Below, piece by piece: positions 33,805-41,374 of a stretch of 64,000 nt of DNA; position 1 is the first letter of the stretch, and each line of letters begins with the position of its first letter. Position numbers and translations under genes: made by a program. The notes beneath the pieces were generated by a model that ran no database searches, was not told the DNA's origin, and was given only the letters and a program-made list of their open reading frames with translations. The stretch is from Streptomyces zhaozhouensis. Its GTDB lineage: Bacteria; Actinomycetota; Actinomycetes; Streptomycetales; Streptomycetaceae. The stretch lies in NCBI RefSeq assembly GCF_900230195.1, contig NZ_OCNE01000001.1, positions 620,001-684,000 of the forward strand. The letters run 5' to 3'.

Positions 33805-34125
33805 TCAGTAGCGCGGTGCGTTCCGGGACCGCGGGGGCCGCACGCCCCTGCGGTCCCTCGCGTTCCAGCAGGCGCGGTGCCAGTGCCTGCGGTCCTCGAC
33901 CGCGCCCATCCTCGGCCAGCTCACCACGTGCGGGACGCCCGGCGGGATCTCCTGGTCGCAGCCGGGGCAGCGGTAGTGCTTGGCCGCCGCGGCGCCGGTG
34001 ACCCCGCGCACGACCCACTCCTCGCCGCGCCACTCGTCGGTGCGCTCCAGACCGTACTCGCGGGGGCCCTCACCGCCCGTGGGGGGCTGCTGACGACCGC
34101 GGGGGCGGTTGCGACGGGGGGACAC
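33805..34125 (-). CDS. small protein with putative zinc-binding CxxC motif
   Basis: 106 residues, unknown function; similar Streptomyces proteins are named ATP/GTP-binding protein without support. The N-terminus is basic (MSPRRNRPRGRQQ). YRCPGCDQEIPPGVPHVV followed by RHWHRACW looks like a treble-clef zinc site with Cys-x2-Cys and His/Cys ligands. GTG 34125 is chosen for a GAGGTG ribosome site about 5 nt upstream; the frame is open to 34242 without one. Convergent with the ABC permease. A nucleic-acid role is possible but not shown. Confidence 0.75.
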   Translation of the reverse strand: MSPRRNRPRGRQQPPTGGEGPREYGLERTDEWRGEEWVVRGVTGAAAAKHYRCPGCDQEIPPGVPHVVSWPRMGAVEDRRHWHRACWNARDRRGVRPPRSRNAPRY

Positions 34126-34396
34126 GGAACACCTCGACCTGGCTCGGCGGTTCGGCTGGCGGGCGGCCGGCCCGGCGGTCACGCGCCGGGAGGACGCGGA
34201 GCACAGGGGGCCGGGCGACGCAAACGAGTTTACGCGGGGCACTCACCCGCCCTCCCGACGGTCAATTGGTGATCATCGGAAAAACCTGCCGCCGTCCCGT
34301 GCCTTTGGCACGTGTCACGCGTTAAGGCCCATGGGGAGACGCGGAACCAGGCAGGTCACGGCGAGCCCGTCCGGGCGCGCGAGGAGGGCGGAAGCG

Positions 34397-35500
34397 ATGA
34401 CGACCATACGGATAGGGACATTTGTGCTGGCCGGTCAGTTTCCGGGTCAGGGCCAGCGGGAGGCACTCGACCGGGCGGTCCGCTCCGCCGAGACGGCCGA
34501 CGAGGTGGGGCTGGACACCGTCTGGCTCGCCGAACACCACTTCGTTCCCTACGGACTGTGCCCGTCGGCGACCACCCTGGCCGCCCTGCTGCTCGGCCGC
34601 ACCCGCCGGATCGGGGTCGGGACCGCGATCAGCGTGCTCTCCACGCAGCACCCGGTGGCCCTCGGCGAGCAGGCGACACTGCTCCATCTGACCTCGGGCG
34701 GCCGCTTCACCCTCGGCGTGGGGCGCGGCGGCCCCTGGGTCGACCTGGAGGTCTTCGGCACGGGCAGGGAGGCGCTGGAGCGGGACTTCCCCGAGTCGCT
34801 CGACCTGCTGCTGCGGTGGCTGACGCAGCCGGCGGTGGACGCGGACGGGGAGCGCTACCGCTTCCGTTCGGTGCCGGTGGTGCCCAGGCCGGGCGAGGAG
34901 TCCGACCCGCCGCCGCCCGTCGTGGTGGCGTGCACCTCGCCGGCGACCGTGCGCCTGGCGGCGCGGCGCGGGCTGCCGATGCTGCTGGGGATGCACATCG
35001 GGGACGCGGAGAAGGCCGAGATGGTGGCGCTGTGGCGGTCCACGGCGACGCAGGCGGGGCTGCCCCCGGAGGCGGTGCGCGCGGCCGACCATGTGGCGGC
35101 GGGCGTGGGGCAGGTCGGGGACAGCCAGTCGGAGGCCGTGCAGACGCTGCGCCGCTCGCTGCCCGGCTGGCTGCGGCAGGGGCTCTCGGCGCACCAGACC
35201 CTGGACGGCGGCCCGCGCGCCATGCGCGACCCGCGCGCCTACACGGAGCTGCTGTGCGAGCTGCACCCGGTGGGCGACCCCCAGCTCTGCGCCGACCGGC
35301 TCGCGTCGACCAGCGAGCGCACGGGCATCACCCGCTTCGCGCTGATGGTCGAGGGCTCGGGCGAGACCGCGGCCACGGAGCGGAACGTGCGCCGGCTCGC
35401 GGAGGACGTGCTGCCGCTCCTCCCCGGACACGCGGGGAAGGAGGCGGCAGCGACCGGGGTCTCCGTGCTCAGCAGTCGCGCAGCACCGGGGACTGGTTGA
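34397..35500 (+). CDS. LLM class flavin-dependent oxidoreductase
   Basis: 367 residues, luciferase-like TIM barrel. It starts MTTIRIGTFVLAGQFPGQ, with WLAEHHFVPYGLCPSATTLAALLLGRTRRIGVGTAISVL as the conserved core of the family and GGRFTLGVGRGGP in the middle. It is probably an FMN- or F420-dependent oxidoreductase or monooxygenase; the substrate cannot be read from the sequence. ATG 34397 has GAGGAGGGCGGAAG upstream. A short perfect repeat CGTGCC-TTT-GGCACG lies at 34298-34312 in its leader. Its 3' end overlaps the convergent gene by 32 bp. Confidence 0.88.
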   Translation: MTTIRIGTFVLAGQFPGQGQREALDRAVRSAETADEVGLDTVWLAEHHFVPYGLCPSATTLAALLLGRTRRIGVGTAISVLSTQHPVALGEQATLLHLTSGGRFTLGVGRGGPWVDLEVFGTGREALERDFPESLDLLLRWLTQPAVDADGERYRFRSVPVVPRPGEESDPPPPVVVACTSPATVRLAARRGLPMLLGMHIGDAEKAEMVALWRSTATQAGLPPEAVRAADHVAAGVGQVGDSQSEAVQTLRRSLPGWLRQGLSAHQTLDGGPRAMRDPRAYTELLCELHPVGDPQLCADRLASTSERTGITRFALMVEGSGETAATERNVRRLAEDVLPLLPGHAGKEAAATGVSVLSSRAAPGTG

Positions 35501-35861
35501 GGATCTGACCGCGGATGGAGGTGAACCGGGCGTGCCGCTCGTCGCTCGACGTGTCGAGCGGGAAGACGGCGACCCGGTGGCAGTTCTGGAAGGCCAGGCG
35601 GACGCCGAAGTGCCGTTCGAGGGCACCCCTGATGGCGTCGCTGGCGAGGGCGCGCAGCAGCTGTCCGCGCGCCTGTTCGTCCGGTGGTGGTGTGGTGTTG
35701 TCGGCGAACTCCCCGCCGTCGACCTGGAGTCGGGTGACCAGGTTGCTGATCATGTCCCAGGCGAAGGGCAGGGAGGTGCGGACGCAGTCGACGAACTCCT
35801 TCTCGTCGACCTCGCCCCGCTCGGCCTGTTCCAGTAACGCCGGTGAGACATCGAGCGACAT
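35469..35861 (-). CDS. SCO5389-family conserved small protein
   Basis: 130 residues, mostly helical, beginning MSLDVSPALLEQAERGEVDEKEFVDCVRTSLPFAWDMI and containing ALERHFGVRLAFQNCHRVAVFPLDTS. It matches the conserved Streptomyces protein I know as SCO5389, of unknown function. ATG 35861 has GAGAGGAG about 6 nt upstream. The last 32 bp overlap the 3' end of the LLM gene on the other strand. No signal peptide or membrane segment, so it is cytoplasmic. Confidence 0.82.
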   Translation of the reverse strand: MSLDVSPALLEQAERGEVDEKEFVDCVRTSLPFAWDMISNLVTRLQVDGGEFADNTTPPPDEQARGQLLRALASDAIRGALERHFGVRLAFQNCHRVAVFPLDTSSDERHARFTSIRGQILNQSPVLRDC

Positions 35862-36154
35862 GGGTTTCTCCTCTCGCGACCCCCGTCGGGGTCAGGCGCG
35901 GACTGGCCCGAGGGATGCCGCACACGGCTCAGACGTGCGAGCGGCTACCCCCCTTGGGTCCGCCTTCCGGCTCGCCGTGGGCTCGCCCGGCGCCCGGGGG
36001 CGCAGGGGGGAACGCGGAGCCTCACGAAGATCCGAGGACGGACGTAAGTCACGTTAGGCCGCGCGACCGGTGGTGTCAGTGGATTGGGCACATAACTGGC
36101 CACTGTCGAATCCGCTGAATCCTCCCCATAGCAGGCGCCGTTGACCTCACCCGG
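35862..36154. other. 293-bp non-coding region upstream of the SCO5389-like gene
   Basis: No gene seen. A CAGTGG/CCACTG inverted repeat pair flanks about 18 bp near 36079-36110, in a locally AT-richer stretch that probably holds the leftward promoter of the SCO5389-like gene. Confidence 0.4.
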
Positions 36155-36877
36155 TTACCACTCCGCCACCCCATGCTCACCCTCCTCATCCAGCCAGCGG
36201 TAACACAGCTCCGGCCGGCCCACCCCGCCGTAGCGGGGCGCACGGAGGGCGCGCGCGGTCGCCACCAGATGTTCCAGATACCGTCGCGCGGTGATCCGTG
36301 AGACCCCCACGCGCCCGGCCGCGACCGTCGCCGTCAACCCCTCGGGGGCGGCGCGCAGCGCCTCGATGACCGATTCCAGCGTGTGCTGGCTCAACCCCTT
36401 GGGCAGCGCGGCGGCCACCGGGGAACGCAGCGCCGCCAGCGTGCGGTCCACCTCCTCCTGCCCGCCCGCCTCCCCCTCGGCCTGGCGGAACGCCGCGTAG
36501 CGCACGAGCCGGTCACGGAGCGTGGCGAAGGTGAAGGGCTTGAGGACGTAGTGCACGACCCCGAGCGAGACCCCCTCCCGCACCACCGTCAGGTCGCGGG
36601 CCGAGGTCACCGCGATCACGTCCACGGCGTGCCCGGCGCCGCGCAGCGCCCGCACCAGCCGCAGCCCGTGGCCGTCGGGCAGGTAGAGGTCGAGCAGCAG
36701 CAGATCGACCTCCGTGGTGGCCAGCAGCCGCGCCGCCTCCGCGCCGGAACGGGCGACCCCGCTGACGACGAAGCCGGGCACCCGCTCCACATAGCCGCGA
36801 TGCGCCTCGGCGGCCAGCGGCTCGTCCTCGACGACCAGCACCCGCACCGGCGCCGGTTCGCCCCCGGATCCGGTCAC
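36155..36877 (-). CDS. CitB/DcuR-type response regulator
   Basis: 240 residues. The receiver has VVEDEPLAAEAH, phospho-acceptor Asp63 (LLLLDLYLPDG) and Lys in VLKPF; a C-terminal helix-turn-helix follows (GLTATVAAGRVGVSRITARRYLEHL), as in CitB/DpiA/DcuR regulators of C4-dicarboxylate and citrate uptake. GTG 36877 overlaps the kinase stop by 4 bp. The probable target is the dicarboxylate carrier at 38713, divergent from this operon. Confidence 0.9.
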   Translation of the reverse strand: MTGSGGEPAPVRVLVVEDEPLAAEAHRGYVERVPGFVVSGVARSGAEAARLLATTEVDLLLLDLYLPDGHGLRLVRALRGAGHAVDVIAVTSARDLTVVREGVSLGVVHYVLKPFTFATLRDRLVRYAAFRQAEGEAGGQEEVDRTLAALRSPVAAALPKGLSQHTLESVIEALRAAPEGLTATVAAGRVGVSRITARRYLEHLVATARALRAPRYGGVGRPELCYRWLDEEGEHGVAEW

Positions 36878-38526
36878 GCGACCCCCACCCGCAGCGGCAG
36901 CCGAACGGTGAACCGTGCTCCGCCCGTCGCCGCGCGGGAGACCTCGACCGTCCCCCGGTTGCGACGGACCGCCTGGCGCACCAGGGCCAGTCCGACGCCG
37001 CGCGGGCCGCGCGACCGGTCCCCGGCCGGCTTGGTCGACCAGCCCCAGTCGAACGCGGCCTCCGCGCTCTCCGCGCGCAGCCCGCCGCCGGAGTCGCTCA
37101 CCTCCAGCAGCAGTTCGTGCGCGTCGGCGCGCGCCCGCACCCACACCCGCGCGCCGGCGCGCGGGGTGCTCTCACGGGCGCTCTCGGCTGCCGCGCGCTC
37201 CCGTGCGGACTCCATCGCGGCCTCCATGGCGTTGTCGATCAGGTTGCCCAGGATGGTCACCAGGTCGCGCGGCGGCAGCGCGCGGGGCAGCACGCCGTCG
37301 TCGATCCTGCTGTCGTCGGTCAGCAGCAGCTCGACGCCGCGCTCGTTGGCCTGCGACACCTTTCCCAACAGCAAGGCGGCGAGGACCGGTTCGGCCACCG
37401 CGTCCACCACCCGGTCGGTCAGCGCCTGGGCCAGCTCCAGCTCGGCGGTGGCGAACTCCACCGCCTCGTCCGCCCGCCCCAGCTCTATCAGCGCCACCAC
37501 GGCGTGCAGCCGGTTGGCGGCCTCGTGCGCCTGGGCGCGCAGCGCGTCGGTGAACGCCAGCGCCGAGTCGAGCTCCCCGGCCAGCTCCTGTAGCTCTGTG
37601 TGATCGCGCAGCGTTACAACCGTGCCCCGCCTGCTGCCGCCCGAGACCGGCGCCGCGTTGACGAGGAGCACCCGGTCCTCGGTGACCCGCACCTCGTCCA
37701 CCAGAGGGCCCTCGGCCCGGAGGGTGGCGACCAGCTCGCCGGAGAGGTCCAGCTCCTCGGGGGTTCGGCCGACCGGTTCGTCGGGCAGCCCGAGCAGCTC
37801 CAGCGCCGCGTCGTTGGCCAGCGCGATCCGGCCAGTCCCGTCCAGCAGCAACAGCCCCTCCCGCAACGCGCGCAGCGTCGCCTGGTGGTAGTCGTAGATC
37901 CGGCTCAATTCGGCCGCGTTCATGCCGTGGGTGTGCCGACGCAGCCTGGCGTTGACGGCCCAGGTGCCGACCCCGCCCAGCGCCAGCGCCCCGCCCGCCA
38001 CCATCAGCAGGCCGCTGACCTGGTCGGCGACCCGACGCCCTATGGTCTCGACGGCCAGCCCCGCGCTCACCAGCGCCACGATCTCGTCGTCCGACCAGAC
38101 GGGGGTGACCACCCGCGTCGAGGGGCCGAGGGTGCCGGTGTAGGACTCCGTGAAGGTCTCTCCACGAAGAGCCGGCTCAGTGTGGCCGAGAAACGACTCT
38201 CCGATCAGCTCCGGATTGGGATGGGTGAGCCGCTCCCCGTCGGGACGCATGATGGTGACGAACGTGATGCCGGTGTCCCGGCGCACCTGCTCGGCGTAGG
38301 GCTGGAGGGCGGCGCTCGGGTCGTCCGAGTCGAGCGCGGAGAGCACGGAGGGGGCGTCCGCGATGGTCCGCGCGACCACGGTCACCTCGGTGCGCGCCGC
38401 CTCCTCCGCCTGGTCGCGGGTGTTGAGGTAGGTGAAGACCGCGCAGCCCGCGACGACCAGCGCCACCAGCAGGACCTGCATGGCGAAGAGCTGGCCGGCC
38501 AGCGAGCGCGGTCGGGGGAGAGCCAT
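36874..38526 (-). CDS. CitA/DcuS-type sensor histidine kinase
   Basis: 550 residues. Membrane helices at about 12-35 and 170-192 enclose a periplasmic-type PDC ligand domain (about 40-160). A cytoplasmic PAS domain (about 208-305) follows, then the phospho-acceptor His334 (RAQAHEAANRLHAV) and an HATPase domain (NLIDNAMEA, SDSGGGL, GPRGVGLALVRQAV). This is the DcuS/CitA architecture that senses external di- or tricarboxylates. First gene of the operon with its regulator; a small palindrome GCACAGTGTGC is just upstream. It diverges from the dctA-like carrier. Confidence 0.92.
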   Translation of the reverse strand: MALPRPRSLAGQLFAMQVLLVALVVAGCAVFTYLNTRDQAEEAARTEVTVVARTIADAPSVLSALDSDDPSAALQPYAEQVRRDTGITFVTIMRPDGERLTHPNPELIGESFLGHTEPALRGETFTESYTGTLGPSTRVVTPVWSDDEIVALVSAGLAVETIGRRVADQVSGLLMVAGGALALGGVGTWAVNARLRRHTHGMNAAELSRIYDYHQATLRALREGLLLLDGTGRIALANDAALELLGLPDEPVGRTPEELDLSGELVATLRAEGPLVDEVRVTEDRVLLVNAAPVSGGSRRGTVVTLRDHTELQELAGELDSALAFTDALRAQAHEAANRLHAVVALIELGRADEAVEFATAELELAQALTDRVVDAVAEPVLAALLLGKVSQANERGVELLLTDDSRIDDGVLPRALPPRDLVTILGNLIDNAMEAAMESARERAAAESARESTPRAGARVWVRARADAHELLLEVSDSGGGLRAESAEAAFDWGWSTKPAGDRSRGPRGVGLALVRQAVRRNRGTVEVSRAATGGARFTVRLPLRVGVA

Positions 38527-38529
38527 AGC

Positions 38530-38540
38530 GCACAGTGTGC
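38530..38540. promoter_or_regulatory. small palindrome before the CitA-type kinase
   Basis: GCACAGTGTGC, a perfect 5-bp-arm palindrome 4 bp upstream of the kinase ATG in the kinase/carrier divergent region. It could be an operator but is short. Confidence 0.3.
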
Positions 38541-38712
38541 TCAGCCGGGACGTTCACCGGAAGCCACGGGCCCGGTCGGGGCCGGGCGAAGCCCCGTCCC
38601 GCGCGAACTCAATGAACGCAAGGGTGACCGACGTCACGCCCGGATGGATAGTCGCGAGAGCTCCAGGCCGACCGCTCACGACAGGCCGACTCCACGACGA
38701 CGAGGAGAACCC

Positions 38713-40185
38713 GTGGCTGCCAAGCCCTCCGCCGACGCCCCCGCTCCCCCGGGGCCGAGGAAGCGGCGCGACCGCACGCACTATCTGTACATATTCGTGA
38801 TCGTGGCGGTGGTCGCCGGCGTCACGCTCGGCATGGCCGCCCCCGATGTCGCCGTCGAGCTGAAACCGCTCGGGACGGGCTTCGTCGACCTGATCAAGAT
38901 GATCATCTCGCCCGTCATCTTCTGCACCATCGTCCTGGGCATCGGTTCGGTCCGCAAGGCCGCCAAGGTGGGCGCGGTGGGCGGTCTCGCCCTCGGCTAC
39001 TTCATGGTGATGTCGGCGTTCGCGCTGATCATCGGCCTGCTGGTGGGCAACGTCCTGCACCCGGGCTCCGGGCTGGACATCACCGAGGCCACCCGGGAGG
39101 CGGGCGCTGCCCAGGCCGAAGGCGCCAGCGAGTCCACCGTCGACTTCCTGCTGGGCATCATCCCCACCTCCTTCGCCTCGGCGTTCACCGAGGGCGAGGT
39201 GCTCCAGACGCTGCTGGTCGCGCTGATGACCGGCTTCGCGCTCCAGACCATGGGCCGCGCCGGCGAGCCGGTGCTGCGCGGCGTCCAGCACCTCCAGAAG
39301 CTGGTCTTCCGCATCCTGGCGATGATCATGTGGGCCGCCCCGGTCGGCGCGTTCGGCGCGATGGCCGCCGTGGTCGGCGAGACGGGCGCCGGCGCGCTGC
39401 GCTCGCTCGCGGTCATCATGATCGGCTTCTATGTCACCTGTGTGATCTTCGTGGTGCTGGTGCTGGGCGTGCTGCTCTGGGTGGTGGCCAGGATCAACAT
39501 CTTCTCCCTGCTCAGGTACCTGGGCCGGGAGTTCCTGCTGATCCTGTCGACCTCCTCCTCGGAGTCGGCGCTGCCGAGGCTGATCTCCAAGATGGAGCAC
39601 CTGGGCGTCAGCAAGCCCGTCGCGGGCATCACCGTGCCGACCGGATACTCGTTCAACCTGGACGGCACCGCGATCTACCTGACCATGGCCTCGCTCTTCA
39701 TCGCCGAGGTGATGGGCGACCCGCTGTCGGTGGGCGAGCAGATCAGCCTGCTGCTCTTCATGATCATCGCGTCCAAGGGCGCCGCCGGCGTCACCGGCGC
39801 CGGCCTGGCCACCCTGGCCGGCGGGCTCCAGTCGCACCGGCCGGAACTGCTCGACGGCGTCGGCCTGATCGTCGGCATCGACCGCTTCATGAGCGAGGCG
39901 CGGGCGCTGACCAACTTCGCCGGCAACGCGGTGGCCACCGTGCTGGTCGGCACGTGGACCAAGGAGCTGGACCGGGAGCGCGCCACCGAGGTGCTGGCCG
40001 GGCGGCTGCCGTTCGACGAGTCGTCGATGACGGACGACCACGGCCACGGCGGCGGTGACGACGCCCCCGACGACCGTCGCGGCGACGGTCCAGGCGACGG
40101 CGCGAGCGCCGGGGGCCGGCTGGCGAAGCAGCCGGGGGAACGCGCCGAGGCGACCACCGGCGCCGAGGAGTCCAAAGCCCACTGA
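38713..40185 (+). CDS. dctA: C4-dicarboxylate:cation symporter (DctA family)
   Basis: 490 residues, DAACS/SLC1 fold. It has about eight membrane helices with reentrant hairpins, marked by the Ser-rich STSSSESALPRL and by PTGYSFNLDGTAIYL, the substrate and sodium site elements. It should import succinate, fumarate or malate. The last 60 residues are a hydrophilic His/Asp/Gly tail (DDHGHGGGDD) not needed for transport. GTG 38713 has GAGGAG 5 nt upstream. Its position opposite a CitA/CitB system argues for regulation by external dicarboxylates. Confidence 0.92.
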   Translation: MAAKPSADAPAPPGPRKRRDRTHYLYIFVIVAVVAGVTLGMAAPDVAVELKPLGTGFVDLIKMIISPVIFCTIVLGIGSVRKAAKVGAVGGLALGYFMVMSAFALIIGLLVGNVLHPGSGLDITEATREAGAAQAEGASESTVDFLLGIIPTSFASAFTEGEVLQTLLVALMTGFALQTMGRAGEPVLRGVQHLQKLVFRILAMIMWAAPVGAFGAMAAVVGETGAGALRSLAVIMIGFYVTCVIFVVLVLGVLLWVVARINIFSLLRYLGREFLLILSTSSSESALPRLISKMEHLGVSKPVAGITVPTGYSFNLDGTAIYLTMASLFIAEVMGDPLSVGEQISLLLFMIIASKGAAGVTGAGLATLAGGLQSHRPELLDGVGLIVGIDRFMSEARALTNFAGNAVATVLVGTWTKELDRERATEVLAGRLPFDESSMTDDHGHGGGDDAPDDRRGDGPGDGASAGGRLAKQPGERAEATTGAEESKAH

Positions 40186-40385
40186 CGCCCGAAGGGCAGG
40201 GCGCGTCGCGGGGGTTGACGCCCGCCGCGGGCGACGAAGGCCGGAGCGCCGGCCGGCGGCACCGTTCTCCCGGACGGGGCCACCGGCCGGCGGCGGTCGT
40301 TCCGGGTCCGTTCCGGCGATGGCCGCCGGGGCGGCGGCCCCGGCGGGAACCAGGGAACGGTGACGTGGGTGTCGGCGGGACGATC

Positions 40386-40391
40386 TAGGCT
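40386..40391 (+). promoter_or_regulatory. -10 element of nucS (leaderless)
   Basis: TAGGCT ends 7 nt before ATG 40399, with no Shine-Dalgarno. A weak GTGACG lies about 20 bp upstream. The spacing predicts a transcript starting on the initiator codon. Confidence 0.5.
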
Positions 40392-40398
40392 GCACACC

Positions 40399-41073
40399 AT
40401 GCGTCTTGTCATCGCTCGCTGCTCGGTCGACTACGCCGGCCGCCTCACCGCTCATCTGCCCATGGCCCCGCGGCTCGTCCTGGTCAAGGCCGACAACTCG
40501 GTCTCGATCCACGCCGACGACCGCGCCTACAAGCCGCTGAACTGGATGTCGCCGCCGTGCAGTCTCAAGGAGGACGAGACGGAGGACGGCGGCCGGGTCT
40601 GGACGGTGGTCAACAAGACGGGCGAGAAGCTGATCATCACCATGGAGGAAGTTCTCCATGACTCCTCGCACGAGTTGGGTGTCGACCCGGGGCTGATCAA
40701 GGACGGTGTGGAGGCACACCTCCAGGAGCTGCTGGCGGACCGGATGGAGACGTTGGGCGAGGGCTGGACGCTGATCCGCCGTGAGTTCCCGACGGCGATC
40801 GGCCCGGTGGACATCCTGGGGCGGGACGCCGACGGCGCCACCGTGGCCGTGGAGATCAAGCGGCGCGGCGAGATCGACGGCGTCGAGCAGTTGACCCGCT
40901 ACCTGGAGCTGCTCAACCGCGACCCCCATCTCGCGCCCGTCCAGGGCCTGTTCGCGGCCCAGGAGATCAAGCCGCAGGCCAGGACGCTGGCGACCGACCG
41001 GGGCATCCGCTGCGTGACCCTGGACTACGACGCGCTGCGCGGCATCGAGGACGACAAGCTGCGCCTGTTCTGA
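40399..41073 (+). CDS. nucS: NucS/EndoMS mismatch-specific endonuclease
   Basis: 224 residues. The N-terminal beta domain starts [16 protein letters not shown]; the C-terminal RecB-like nuclease domain has the PD-(D/E)xK motif at Asp138 (GPVDILG), Glu152 and Lys154 (VAVEIKRRG). The C-terminal end DDKLRLF fits the beta-clamp-binding tail of NucS. In actinobacteria lacking MutS/MutL this enzyme carries out mismatch repair after replication. The transcript is probably leaderless. It has no evident operon partners. Confidence 0.94.
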   Translation: MRLVIARCSVDYAGRLTAHLPMAPRLVLVKADNSVSIHADDRAYKPLNWMSPPCSLKEDETEDGGRVWTVVNKTGEKLIITMEEVLHDSSHELGVDPGLIKDGVEAHLQELLADRMETLGEGWTLIRREFPTAIGPVDILGRDADGATVAVEIKRRGEIDGVEQLTRYLELLNRDPHLAPVQGLFAAQEIKPQARTLATDRGIRCVTLDYDALRGIEDDKLRLF

Positions 41074-41374
41074 CCGCCGGCCGCGGCCGCCCCCAGCCTT
41101 CGCGCCGCTCCCCGCACCCCTTCGCCGCCGGTGGGCGGCTGGGGCGCGGGGAACGGCGCGAGCGACCACGCGACGGGGCCCGCGCCGTAACCCCACCCGG
41201 GCCACGCGGGTGAGTAGTCGACCGCCCCCGCCACTCCCGCGCCGCGCCGCTCCCCGCGCCCCTTCAGGCCGCCACCGGCCCGAGGCGCACGCGCCGCACG
41301 GCATCGGGTCAACGGTGCTCCGGTCGCGGCCCGTCCCGCGGGGCCCCGACGGGCCCCCGCCGGGTCGCGCTGTC
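41074..41374. repeat. non-coding gap with a degenerate copy of the GGGGCGCGGGGAAC element
   Basis: 301 bp without a gene, between convergent nucS and the STAND-like gene. GGGGCGCGGGGAACGGCGCGAGCGACCAC-type sequence at about 41152-41170, then CCCACCCGGGCC, GTAGTCGACCGCCCCCGCCAC and GCTCCCCGCGCCCC, follow the same order as the 147-bp units at 13.4-13.9 kb. It is a single, diverged member of the same family and probably acts as a terminator. Confidence 0.65.

Noticed and set aside
34298..34312. CGTGCC-TTT-GGCACG repeat upstream of the LLM gene
   Set aside because: Too short to separate from chance in GC-rich DNA. Noted in the gene entry only.
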